The notes beneath the pieces are model-generated. The model had not been told where the DNA came from and searched no databases. It worked only from the letters and a program-made list of their open reading frames with translations. A stretch of 64,000 nucleotides of DNA from JBBRHQ01 sp963815645 (GTDB lineage: Bacteria; Actinomycetota; Thermoleophilia; Solirubrobacterales; 70-9): assembly GCA_963815645.1 (NCBI GenBank), contig CAWFHL010000002.1, positions 186,001-250,000 on the forward strand, written 5' to 3'. How positions within the stretch are numbered: position 1 is the first letter of the stretch; each line of letters starts with the position of its first letter. Shown here piece after piece: positions 1 to 7,659 of this stretch. The translations under genes and the position numbers were made by a program.

Positions 1-29
1 GACTCCGGAACGCCTCCTTCCCGGGGAAG

Positions 30-524
30 ATGTTCCCCCTGCTGGCCGCCTACTTCGCCCTGCTCGTGGCGGGAACGACGACCTTCGCCGTGCTCAACGC
101 GGAGACCAACACCAGTGAGAGGACCGAGAACCAGGAGGCCGCGCAGAAGCTGTTCGGCAGCGGGTCGGGCTCGCCGACGCCCGAGGGCGTCTCGGGGAGC
201 ACCGCCGCCAAGCCGCCTCAGAAGGTGAAGGGGCCCGGGGGGACCGTGAAGCTCGCCGCAGAGCCGACCCAGCTCCTTTATGACACCAAGAAGCTCTCCA
301 GCAAGCCGGGCAAGGTGACCATCGATTTCCAGAACCCGGCGCAGATCGAGCACGACGTCGCGATCTCTAAAGGCAGCAGCAGCCAGATCATCGGCAAGAC
401 CGATCTGATCGCCCAGGGCAAGACCTCGACCAGCGTCGAGCTGGCTCCCGGCACCTACACCTTCTTCTGCACCGTCCCGGGCCACCGCGAAGCGGGGATG
501 GTCGGGACCCTCACGGTCAAGTAG
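30..524 (+). CDS. Membrane-anchored cupredoxin (blue copper) protein
   Basis: A hydrophobic N-terminal segment (about residues 3-22) acts as a signal or anchor. A Ser/Gly/Pro/Lys-rich linker follows, then a cupredoxin-like domain. The type-1 copper ligands are visible as His108 (EHDVAI), Cys147, His152 and Met157 (CTVPGHREAGM). The domain should be exported and carry or sense redox equivalents outside the membrane; the partner is unknown. The reading frame stays open to the first base of the window, so the true start may lie upstream and the ATG used here is provisional. The gene ends 19 bp before miaB. Confidence 0.8.
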   Translation: MFPLLAAYFALLVAGTTTFAVLNAETNTSERTENQEAAQKLFGSGSGSPTPEGVSGSTAAKPPQKVKGPGGTVKLAAEPTQLLYDTKKLSSKPGKVTIDFQNPAQIEHDVAISKGSSSQIIGKTDLIAQGKTSTSVELAPGTYTFFCTVPGHREAGMVGTLTVK

Positions 525-530
525 TGGCTG

Positions 531-536
531 TACCCT
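531..536 (+). promoter_or_regulatory. -10-like hexamer TACCCT before miaB
   Basis: It lies 7 nt before the GTG of miaB, with no Shine-Dalgarno between. Transcription would begin at or next to the start codon. Confidence 0.45.
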
Positions 537-543
537 CGCCTCA

Positions 544-1869
544 GTGAAGGCGAGGACCTACCACGTCACCACATTCGGGTGCCAAATGAACGTGCACGAC
601 TCCGAGCGAATGCGCGGGATGCTCGATGCGCTCGGCTACGAGGAGGCGGAGGAACGCTCCGATGCCGACCTGATCCTCTTCAACACCTGCTCGATCCGGG
701 AATCGGCCGACAACCGCTTCATCGCCCACCTCGGCGAGGCGAAGCGGCTGAAGGGGGAGAACCCCGAGCGGGTGGTGGGGGTGGGCGGCTGCTGGGCGCA
801 GTCGGTGAAGGACGAGGTCTTCGATCGCTTCCCGTTCGTCGACGTCGCCTTCGGGCCCGGCCAGATCCACCGCCTGGCGGAGTTCCTCGCCTCCGATTCG
901 CTGAGCGCCCAAGGCTATTTCGCGTTCGAGGACTTCTCCGGCCACTTGCCGGCGCGGCGCGAGCGCGAGTTCCAGGGTTGGCTGCAAATCTCGCAGGGAT
1001 GCAATTGCGCCTGCTCCTACTGCATCGTCCCCTCCACCCGGGGCAGGGAGCAGAGCCGTGCCCCCGGGGAGCTGGTCGCCGAGGCGGAGCGACTGGCCGC
1101 GGACGGGGTGCGCGAGGTCACCCTGCTCGGGCAGAACGTCAACAGCTACGGGCGAGACCTGCCGAAGCAGAGGCGGATCAGCTTCGCCGAGCTGCTGACC
1201 CGGATCGACGCGACGGAGGGGCTGGAGCGGATCCGCTACACCAGCCCTCATCCCAAGGACATGCGCGAGGACGTGATCCGCGCCCACGCCGAGCTGCGAT
1301 CGCTCTGCGAGCACATCCACCTGCCGCTTCAGTCGGGCTCGAGCACGGTGCTGAAGCGGATGCGGCGCACCTACGGGCGTCAGCGCTACATGGACCGCGT
1401 CGCCCTGATCCGCGAGCACGTTCCCGACTGCGCGATCACCACCGACATCATCGTCGGCTTCCCGGGGGAGAGCGAGGCGGACTTCGAGCAGACCCTGGAG
1501 GTGGTTGATGAGGTCGGTTACGACGGGGCCTTCACCTTCGTCTTCTCGCCCCGCCGGGGAACCGAGGCGGCGGGTCTCGATGGTCAGGTGCCCCAACCCC
1601 TGAAGCGAGCCCGGATGGAGCGCCTGGTGGAGCTCGTCCAGCGCCGCGCCGAGGACCGCAGCCGTCGGTTCGTCGGCCGCGCCCTCGAGGTCCTGGTCGA
1701 GGGCCCGAGCCGCACCGACCCGAGCCGCTTGCGGGGCCGCAGCCGCCACAACAAGACGGTCAACTTCGACGGGACCGCCTCGCCCGGGGACCTGGTCGAG
1801 GTCGAGATCAGTGGCGCCACGTCGACCACGCTTTCCGGGAGCGAGCGGCTGCTCAGCAGGGTCGCCTGA
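544..1869 (+). CDS. miaB: tRNA-2-methylthio-N6-dimethylallyladenosine synthase MiaB
   Basis: Radical SAM methylthiotransferase that converts i6A37 to ms2i6A37 in tRNAs reading UNN codons. At 441 aa it has the usual length. The N-terminal domain has Cys13, Cys49 and Cys83 for the auxiliary [4Fe-4S] cluster. The radical SAM cluster motif is Cys153, Cys157 and Cys160, with an extra Cys155 between them. A TRAM domain closes the protein. The GTG start fits the N-terminal FGCQMN block of the family. It is followed after 7 bp by miaA, which makes the substrate i6A, so the two modification steps are co-transcribed. Confidence 0.96.
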   Translation: MKARTYHVTTFGCQMNVHDSERMRGMLDALGYEEAEERSDADLILFNTCSIRESADNRFIAHLGEAKRLKGENPERVVGVGGCWAQSVKDEVFDRFPFVDVAFGPGQIHRLAEFLASDSLSAQGYFAFEDFSGHLPARREREFQGWLQISQGCNCACSYCIVPSTRGREQSRAPGELVAEAERLAADGVREVTLLGQNVNSYGRDLPKQRRISFAELLTRIDATEGLERIRYTSPHPKDMREDVIRAHAELRSLCEHIHLPLQSGSSTVLKRMRRTYGRQRYMDRVALIREHVPDCAITTDIIVGFPGESEADFEQTLEVVDEVGYDGAFTFVFSPRRGTEAAGLDGQVPQPLKRARMERLVELVQRRAEDRSRRFVGRALEVLVEGPSRTDPSRLRGRSRHNKTVNFDGTASPGDLVEVEISGATSTTLSGSERLLSRVA

Positions 1870-1876
1870 GGGGACC

Positions 1877-2809
1877 GTGCCCGAGCGAGGGACCGAGCCG
1901 GCGACGGTCGCGATCTTCGGCCCGACCGGCTCCGGCAAGACGGCGATCGCTATCGAGCTCGCCGAGCTGCTGCGCCGGCGCGGCGAGGACCCGGTCGCCG
2001 TCAATTGCGACTCGATCCAGGTCTATGAGGGCCTCGAGGTTCTGAGCGGAGCGGCCAGCGCCGAGGATCGCTCACGCCTCGAACACAGGCTGCTCGGCTT
2101 TGTGCCGCTCGACCACGAGTTCAGCGCGGGGCGCTTCGCCGTTCTCGCCCGGCGGGAGATCGACCGACTGCTGGCGAAAGGGCGCCGACCGATTCTCGTC
2201 GGCGGCGCCGGGCTCTACCTGCGGGCGGCGCTGAGCTCGATCGAGCTGCGCCCCCCGGTGCCCGGCGAGGTCCGGGACCAAGTCGAACGTGACCTCGCCG
2301 CGCGCGGCGCGGCGGCGCTCCACGCCGAGATCACTCCCGCGATCGCCGTCGGGATCCATCCCAACGACAGCAATCGGATCGCCAGGACCGTCGAGCTCGA
2401 GAGGGCAGGCCAAGATGCGGCGCCGATCAGCGATCGCGGCGGCGAGCTGTGGAACGCTGCGCTGCGCCACCCGACATTGCTCGCCGGCCTGGTGATCGAT
2501 TCCGACGAGCTGGCGGCGAGAATCGACGCGAGGGTCGAGCGGATGGTCGGCGACGGAGCCGTGCAGGAGGCCCGTGCCGCAAACAGCGCGGGCGCTTCGC
2601 GCACGGCCGCCGCGGCGCTCGGCTTCGAACAGCTCCTCTGCGCCGACATCGAGGCTGTGAAGACCCTGCATCGCCGCTACGCGAGGCGGCAGATGACCTG
2701 GATGCGACGGATGGAGGGCGTGCGCCTCTTCGATCGTGGCGGCCGCAGCGACGCAGACCTCGCCGCGCAGATCGCCGCCGCTCTTATCGACACCGCGCGC
2801 CCCGTGTAG
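1877..2809 (+). CDS. miaA: tRNA dimethylallyltransferase MiaA
   Basis: Transfers the dimethylallyl group from DMAPP to A37 of tRNA. The P-loop GPTGSGKT is at residues 15-22, and the conserved blocks NCDSIQVYEGL and VGGAGLYLRA follow. I chose the GTG 7 nt after the miaB stop (310 aa). A longer frame starting at 1811 would overlap miaB by about 60 nt and lacks family homology in its extra residues. Everything after the P-loop is colinear with MiaA. Confidence 0.95.
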   Translation: MPERGTEPATVAIFGPTGSGKTAIAIELAELLRRRGEDPVAVNCDSIQVYEGLEVLSGAASAEDRSRLEHRLLGFVPLDHEFSAGRFAVLARREIDRLLAKGRRPILVGGAGLYLRAALSSIELRPPVPGEVRDQVERDLAARGAAALHAEITPAIAVGIHPNDSNRIARTVELERAGQDAAPISDRGGELWNAALRHPTLLAGLVIDSDELAARIDARVERMVGDGAVQEARAANSAGASRTAAAALGFEQLLCADIEAVKTLHRRYARRQMTWMRRMEGVRLFDRGGRSDADLAAQIAAALIDTARPV

Positions 2810-2812
2810 CGC

Positions 2813-3079
2813 TCAGTGGTGGTGAGGGGGCTTGCCGCCCCCCGGACCGAGGCGGAGCAGCTTGCGCGTGTAGTGGCAGGGCTTGTCCTGAAATTTGGGG
2901 TCGACCGGGATTGTCGCGCTCGCCCTGGTCTTCGAGGCGAACTTCCCCGAGAAGGTCAGGGTGACGAAGCCATCGGAGTAGTGCGTGGTCTCCTTCAGTG
3001 TGAACTTGCCCTTCTTCACCCTTGCCTTCTTGGTCGCCTCGAACCTGGTCAGGGCGCTTACGACCGCGTGGCGGCGCAC
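2813..3079 (-). CDS. Small Lys-rich hypothetical protein
   Basis: I do not recognise a family. The 88 residues have a natural-looking composition (KKARVKKGKFTLKETTHY, then TLTFSGKFASKTRASATI, ending GGGKPPHHH) resembling an all-beta, Ig-like extracellular domain. The stop lies 3 bp from the miaA stop in convergent orientation, as expected of a real gene. However, the GTG start has no ribosome site, there is no signal peptide, and the 5' end abuts dapF. It may be a small gene or the 3' remnant of a larger secreted protein. It occupies most of the 322-bp gap between miaA and dapF. Confidence 0.4.
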   Translation of the reverse strand: MRRHAVVSALTRFEATKKARVKKGKFTLKETTHYSDGFVTLTFSGKFASKTRASATIPVDPKFQDKPCHYTRKLLRLGPGGGKPPHHH

Positions 3080-3120
3080 CCGTATCGGGTCCGCGACGAC
3101 GGGACGCTCTCTCGCCGTTG

Positions 3121-3126
3121 TAGCCT
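3121..3126 (+). promoter_or_regulatory. -10-like hexamer TAGCCT before dapF
   Basis: Six nt separate it from the ATG of dapF; no Shine-Dalgarno is present. Confidence 0.5.
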
Positions 3127-3132
3127 CGATCG

Positions 3133-3975
3133 ATGCGCTTTGAGAAGTGGCAGGCCCTTGGCAACGACTACCTGATCCTTGGGGCGCCGAGCCTGCCCTG
3201 GAAGCTGTCGGCTGAACGGGTGAGGCGGATCTGCGACCCGCACTTCGGGATCGGCTCGGACGGGATCCTGCTGCTCTCGCCGAGCCAGGACCCCGACCTC
3301 GTCGCTGACCTGCGCATCTTCAACCCAGACGGATCCGAGGCCGAGCTCTCGGGGAACGGGGTCCGTGAGGCCGTCCTCTACCTGCACCGCAACGGCTGGG
3401 CTCCGGGAAGAAACTTCACGCTCGGTACGCCGGCCGGCCCGGTCGCCCCGGAGGTGATCGACGAGAGGACCGCCAGCGTCGCTATGGGCCGTGCCGCGAC
3501 GGCGTCTTCCGACTTCCCCTCGGGGGGCCCGGACGGCACCGGCAAGGTAACGGCGGCCGGCCGCGAGTGGGAGTTCCGTCACATCTCGATCGGCAACCCG
3601 CAGTGCGCGATCGAGGCCCCCGAGGGCCTCGATCAGCTGGATCTGGCTTTGATCGGGCCCGAGATCGAGCGCAGCGAGTTGTTCCCGAACCGGACCAACG
3701 TCTCCTTCTTCGTGGTCGACGGGAGCCGGGTCAGGGCCCGAATATTCGAGCGCGGGGTGGGGGAGACGCTTTCCTCGGGCACCGGCGCAAGCGGAGCCGC
3801 GATCGCCGCCTATCTCGACGGCGCCCCCAGCCCGATCACGGTCGAGCTCGACGGCGGCGAGCTCGAGGTCGAGATTTCACCGGAGCTCGACCTCCGCCTC
3901 AGCGGATGGGCCGAGCCGGTCTACTCCGGCGAGTTCTCGGCAGACCTCCTGGCTGCGCTCGCTGAGCTTCCTTGA
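3133..3975 (+). CDS. dapF: Diaminopimelate epimerase family protein with Ser in place of both catalytic Cys
   Basis: 280 aa, colinear with DapF, which interconverts LL- and meso-diaminopimelate with a Cys73/Cys217 pair (E. coli numbering). The two DapF half-domains and the binding motifs are present: GND at 10-12, NPDGSEAE, GNG, FPNRTNV, ERGVGET. At the catalytic positions this protein has Ser73 (ELSGNG, codon at 3349) and Ser215 (SSGTG, codon at 3775), and the NPH histidine is Gln157. Both serine codons are TCG, so neither is a simple frameshift effect. It may be a slower or altered epimerase, or may have lost the activity. It overlaps the next gene (TTGA) and lies one gene from dapL. Confidence 0.85.
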   Translation: MRFEKWQALGNDYLILGAPSLPWKLSAERVRRICDPHFGIGSDGILLLSPSQDPDLVADLRIFNPDGSEAELSGNGVREAVLYLHRNGWAPGRNFTLGTPAGPVAPEVIDERTASVAMGRAATASSDFPSGGPDGTGKVTAAGREWEFRHISIGNPQCAIEAPEGLDQLDLALIGPEIERSELFPNRTNVSFFVVDGSRVRARIFERGVGETLSSGTGASGAAIAAYLDGAPSPITVELDGGELEVEISPELDLRLSGWAEPVYSGEFSADLLAALAELP

Positions 3976-4501
3976 CGCTCCCCGACGACCTTGCCCTGCG
4001 GGAGATCACCGCCGCTGACGCTGCGGCCTGCGCCTCGGTCACCGCCGCAACCGACCTCACTTACCTGGAGTGGATGCCCGAAGGCTGGAAGCCGACCGGC
4101 GAGGCCGACGAGCGCCGACACTACCTGGAGACCCTTGCCGAGCCCGGTCGCTGGAGCGTCGGCGCATTCGGGTCGGACGGCCGCATGGCTGGTTTCGCGA
4201 GCCTCTGCCCGGCGGAGGACGAAGATGGACGGCCGCTCGAGGGAGTCGGGCATCTGGTCGACCTGTTCGTCCATCCCGACCGCTGGCGGGAGGGGATCGC
4301 CGCCGCCTTCTTGCCCTGGCCGAGGAGGAGATGCGCCGCCGCGGCTACGCTCGCGGCAGGTTGCGAACCCCTGTGGGGGCTCCGGCGGTCGACTTCTACC
4401 GAAGCCAGGGCTGGTCGGAGAGTGGTGAGCATCTCTATCTGGAGCGATACGACCTGCACACGATCGGCTTCTTAAGGCCCCTGGAACGCGGGGCCGCGTA
4501 G
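3972..4501 (+). pseudogene. GNAT acetyltransferase, one frameshift
   Basis: A GNAT-fold N-acetyltransferase of unknown substrate. The TTG start overlaps the dapF stop. The first frame gives residues up to DLFVHPDRWREGIAAA (beta4 and the start of the acetyl-CoA loop). The continuation ALAEEEMRRRGY...VDFYRSQGW is in the frame two positions on. One missing C near 4308 (GCCGCCGCCTTCTTG) explains the break. The order dapF-GNAT-dapL is compact, so it could act on an amino-acid intermediate, but that is speculation. Confidence 0.7.
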
Positions 4502-4528
4502 GCTTTCGCGCTCGTCCCGCACCGAAGT

Positions 4529-4534
4529 GAGGAG
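4529..4534 (+). promoter_or_regulatory. Shine-Dalgarno GAGGAG of dapL
   Basis: Six nt before the TTG at 4541. It decides this start over later in-frame codons. Confidence 0.6.
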
Positions 4535-4540
4535 TCTCGT

Positions 4541-5716
4541 TTGGCGCTGACCAACCCATCGAAGCGGCTGCAGGCGATGCCGCCCTACATGTTCGCCGAG
4601 CTGGAGCGCCGGATCGCCGAGAAGCGCGAGGCCGGCATCGACGTGATCAGCCTCGGGATCGGCGACCCCGACCAGCCGACCTATCCCCACATCGTCGAGG
4701 TGATGCAGGACGCGGTGGCCGAAGGCGCCAACCAGAAATACCCGAGCAACCGTGGGCGAGACGAGTTCCGCGAGGCCTTCTCCGCCTTCTACGGGGAGCG
4801 CTTCGGAGTCCAGATCGACCCCGACTCGGAGGTGATCCCCGCGATCGGCGCCAAGGAGTGCATCTACAACCTCAGCTTCGCCTTCCTCGACCCGGGCGAT
4901 GTCGCCCTTGCCTCGGACCCCGGCTACCCCGTCTACACGGGAGGGCCGATTCTCGCCGGGGCCACCGTCGAGCCGCTGCCGCTGCTCCCTGACCTGGGCT
5001 TCACCCCGGACCTGAGCGCGGTCGCCCCGGAGATGGCCTCGCGGGCGCGGTTGATGTTCCTCAACTACCCCAATAACCCCACCGGGGCGGTGGTCCCCGA
5101 AGGCTTCTTCGAGCTGGCGGTCTCATTCGCCCGCGAGCACGAAATCCTCGTGGTCCACGACAACGCCTACTCGGAGACGACCTACGACGGCTACGTCGCC
5201 CCGAGCTTCCTGGCGACGCCTGGAGCCCGGGAGGTCGGTGTCGAGGTCTTCTCGCTTTCGAAGGGCTTCAACATGACCGGCTGGCGCTGCGCAGCGATCC
5301 TCGGCAATCCCGAGGCGATCAGCACCTACTGGCGGCTGAAGACGAACGTCGACTCTGGGCTCTTCGACGCGATCCAGCTGGCGGGGGCGGCGGCGCTGCG
5401 CGGTCCCCCCGGCCCACTCGAGCGAATGAACGAGACCTACGCCCGCCGCCGCGATCTGGTCGTCGCAATGCTTCGCGACATCGGTGTCGAGGCCGAGGCG
5501 CCGAAGGGCACGATCTACGTCTGGGCACCCGTCCCCGCCGGCCACACCTCGACCTCGTTCGCCGAGCTGGTCCTCGAAGAGGCGGCGGTGGTGATCTCCC
5601 CCGGATCGATGTACGGGGCGGGCGGCGAGGGCTTCTTTCGGATCTCCCTGACCAACTCGGACGAGGCGATCGCCGACGCGGTCGAAAGGATGCGCGCCCA
5701 CCTGACACCCGGTTGA
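4541..5716 (+). CDS. dapL: LL-diaminopimelate aminotransferase (DapL type)
   Basis: PLP-dependent class I/II aminotransferase that converts tetrahydrodipicolinate plus glutamate directly to LL-diaminopimelate, by-passing the acylated intermediates. The 391 residues match the bacterial DapL pattern: NPSKRLQAMPPYMFAELERR, SLGIGDPDQPT, DPGYPVYTGG, NYPNNPTGAV, and the PLP lysine K241 in SLSKGFNMTGWR. The TTG start is set by a good ribosome site. With dapF just upstream it forms the last steps to diaminopimelate. Other class I aminotransferases are similar, but the N-terminal block is typical of DapL. Confidence 0.87.
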   Translation: MALTNPSKRLQAMPPYMFAELERRIAEKREAGIDVISLGIGDPDQPTYPHIVEVMQDAVAEGANQKYPSNRGRDEFREAFSAFYGERFGVQIDPDSEVIPAIGAKECIYNLSFAFLDPGDVALASDPGYPVYTGGPILAGATVEPLPLLPDLGFTPDLSAVAPEMASRARLMFLNYPNNPTGAVVPEGFFELAVSFAREHEILVVHDNAYSETTYDGYVAPSFLATPGAREVGVEVFSLSKGFNMTGWRCAAILGNPEAISTYWRLKTNVDSGLFDAIQLAGAAALRGPPGPLERMNETYARRRDLVVAMLRDIGVEAEAPKGTIYVWAPVPAGHTSTSFAELVLEEAAVVISPGSMYGAGGEGFFRISLTNSDEAIADAVERMRAHLTPG

Positions 5717-5728
5717 CGAGGGTCCAGG

Positions 5729-5752
5729 GCGGCGGGTCCTGTCACCCGCCGC
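5729..5752 (+). terminator. GC-rich hairpin after dapL
   Basis: Perfect 9-bp arms GCGGCGGGT and ACCCGCCGC around a 6-nt loop, 12 nt past the dapL stop. There is no T-run, so it may only stabilise the 3' end or assist the terminator at 5792. Confidence 0.4.
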
Positions 5753-5788
5753 AGGGGACACCCGCCGGTCGGACCTCAGGACGGCGCG

Positions 5789-6625
5789 TCAGCCGGGTCC
5801 CCGGCCTTTTTTGCTCCAGTAGCGGTTCAATCCTGCCCACTGCTGCTCGGGCGGTACTGCTTGGAGCAGCGCTTCCGCCTCTTCGACGCCCATCGAGGCG
5901 GCGATCTCGTCGCGCAGGTCTTGTTCGTAGCCTTCGGCGTCGAGGTGGCGGGCCCGCTCGCCGAGGTCTCGGAGCCGCCTGCGAACCGACTCGATGTGCG
6001 CCGCGGGGTCCTCGATCACGCCGAAGTGGGTTATGCCGAGGGAGGTCGGCTCCCACTCGGCGACTACGTCGAGCGAGCGCTCCCAGGCCTCGAGGTCGAT
6101 GTCCGGAGGCGGGGTGGGGGGGATGACCAGGTTCGCGGGAGGGATCCGGGTGGCGCCGACGTCGCCGACGAAGGCTCGGCCGCTGGCCTCGTGCAGGAAG
6201 CAGACGTGATGGGAGGCGTGCCCAGGGGTGTAGGCGACGCGGAAGCCGAGCACGTCCTCGCCGCCGGCGAGGACATTGATGCTGGCTTCGGGAACCGGGA
6301 CGATCTCGCCCCAGAGCGGGTCCATCTGCTCCCCGTAGAGGCGGGTGGCGCTGGCGATCAGCCTGCTGGGGTCGACCAGATGCGTGGCCCCGCGCTCGTG
6401 GACGTAGACCGGCAGCCCGGGCCAGCGACGGGCCAGCGCCCCGGTGCCGCCGGCGTGGTCGAGGTGGATGTGGGTGAGTAGGATCGCCCGCGGCCTCTCC
6501 TCGCCGATCGCCTCCAGAAGCTTCTGAAGCGAGGACCCGGGGCCCGGGTCGATCAGCACGCCGTCGAGCTCCCAGCAGCCGATCACCCGGGGCCGGCCGA
6601 GGTGCTCGACGTCGATCAGCCGCAA
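5789..6625 (-). CDS. Metallo-beta-lactamase-fold hydrolase
   Basis: 278 aa with the di-zinc motif THIHLDHAGG (His52, His54, Asp56, His57), and later histidines in YTPGHASHHV and GITHFGV. The fold covers glyoxalase II-like thioester hydrolases, lactonases and quorum-quenching enzymes; the substrate cannot be told here. A long C-terminal helical part (residues about 210-278) is typical of glyoxalase II-like members. The TTG start lies 4 bp after the stop of the epimerase gene, so the two form an operon. Confidence 0.8.
   Translation of the reverse strand: MRLIDVEHLGRPRVIGCWELDGVLIDPGPGSSLQKLLEAIGEERPRAILLTHIHLDHAGGTGALARRWPGLPVYVHERGATHLVDPSRLIASATRLYGEQMDPLWGEIVPVPEASINVLAGGEDVLGFRVAYTPGHASHHVCFLHEASGRAFVGDVGATRIPPANLVIPPTPPPDIDLEAWERSLDVVAEWEPTSLGITHFGVIEDPAAHIESVRRRLRDLGERARHLDAEGYEQDLRDEIAASMGVEEAEALLQAVPPEQQWAGLNRYWSKKGRGPG
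5792..5812 (+). terminator. Rho-independent terminator of dapL
   Basis: A GCCGG-GTCC-CCGGC stem-loop followed by CTTTTTT. It lies inside the 3' end of the convergent hydrolase gene, so one stretch serves as codons on one strand and terminator on the other. Confidence 0.6.
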
Positions 6626-6629
6626 ACGG

Positions 6630-7613
6630 CTAGGCGAGCCTGCCCTCGGCCGCCAATGTCTCCCGCAGGCCCGGCTCCAGGCTGCGAGGCGAGTAGCCGA
6701 GCTGTTTGATCGCCTTGTCGTGACGGGCCCAGAAGGTCACACCGTCGGCGGAGCTGATCAATTCGCCCAGGTTGGGCGGCTGTCCCATCAGCTTGCCGAC
6801 CAGCGGCCCGATCGGGGTGAGCAGCTTCAGCAGACCGGTCGGCATCGTCATTCGCGGCGGCTTTCGCCCGGCGAGCTTGCCGACGGTATCGATCGCCTCG
6901 CGCATCGTGGTGATCTGACCGCCGAGCACGTAGGCCTCGCCGACCTCGCCCTTTTCGAGCGCCAGCAGCACCCCGGCGGCGACGTCGTCGACATGGACGA
7001 GGTTCATGCCGAGGTCGGGGAAGGGAAGCATCGGCAGCTTGCCGTCGACGAACTGGCTGATCGTCGTCCCCAGGGCCGAATGGTCCTCGGGGCCGTAGAC
7101 CCCTCCGGGCTGTACGATCACGCAGGGCAGGCCCTGGTCGGCGATCAGCCGCTTGGCGACCTGGTGGGCGCGGTACTTGGTCTCCTCGTAGTAGGAGGTG
7201 AACTCGGTGCCGGGATGCTCAAAGGTCTCGTCGACCACTTCGCCGTGTGTATCGCCGAAGGCGGCGACCGTCGATATGTAGACGACCTTCGGAACCTTGC
7301 GCTCGAGCGCCGCCCGCAGAACCGTCTCCGTCCCGAGGACGTTCGCCTCGTACATCGCCTCGTGCTCGCCCTTTGGGATACCGACCTCGTAGACCGCGGC
7401 GCCGTGGACGACCGCGTCGGCACCCTCCATCCCCGCCTTGATCGCGGCGGCGTCGGCGAGGTCTCCCTCCGCGATGCTCGCCCCCAGGGATTCCAGTCTG
7501 CGTCCCTTCTCGGGGCTTCGCGCCAGGCAGGCGACCTCGTCGCCGCGCTCGAGCAGCCTGCGGACGACGTGCTCGCCGATGAATCCGGTCCCTCCGGTAA
7601 CGAAGACCTTCAC
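6630..7613 (-). CDS. NAD(P)-dependent epimerase/dehydratase family protein
   Basis: Extended SDR of 327 aa. The Rossmann motif TGGTGFIG is at residues 6-13 and the catalytic Tyr-x3-Lys is YEETK in SYYEETKYRAHQ. The family includes dihydroflavonol-4-reductase-like and NAD-dependent sugar epimerases; the substrate is unknown. A longer frame exists, but homology begins at KVFVTGG, and a -10-like TAGACT sits 7 nt before the GTG at 7613, so I use that start. It is divergent from hflX across only 46 bp. Confidence 0.82.
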   Translation of the reverse strand: MKVFVTGGTGFIGEHVVRRLLERGDEVACLARSPEKGRRLESLGASIAEGDLADAAAIKAGMEGADAVVHGAAVYEVGIPKGEHEAMYEANVLGTETVLRAALERKVPKVVYISTVAAFGDTHGEVVDETFEHPGTEFTSYYEETKYRAHQVAKRLIADQGLPCVIVQPGGVYGPEDHSALGTTISQFVDGKLPMLPFPDLGMNLVHVDDVAAGVLLALEKGEVGEAYVLGGQITTMREAIDTVGKLAGRKPPRMTMPTGLLKLLTPIGPLVGKLMGQPPNLGELISSADGVTFWARHDKAIKQLGYSPRSLEPGLRETLAAEGRLA

Positions 7614-7620
7614 CGGTTCA

Positions 7621-7626
7621 AGTCTA
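7621..7626 (-). promoter_or_regulatory. -10-like hexamer TAGACT before the epimerase gene
   Basis: Gap of 7 nt to the GTG at 7613. It is back to back with the hflX hexamer at 7646, so the two promoters must face each other within 46 bp. Confidence 0.5.
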
Positions 7627-7645
7627 TGTCGGCGACGGCCATCCG

Positions 7646-7651
7646 TACAAT
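7646..7651 (+). promoter_or_regulatory. -10-like hexamer TACAAT before hflX
   Basis: Gap of 8 nt to the GTG at 7660. Confidence 0.5.
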
Positions 7652-7659
7652 CGAGACGA

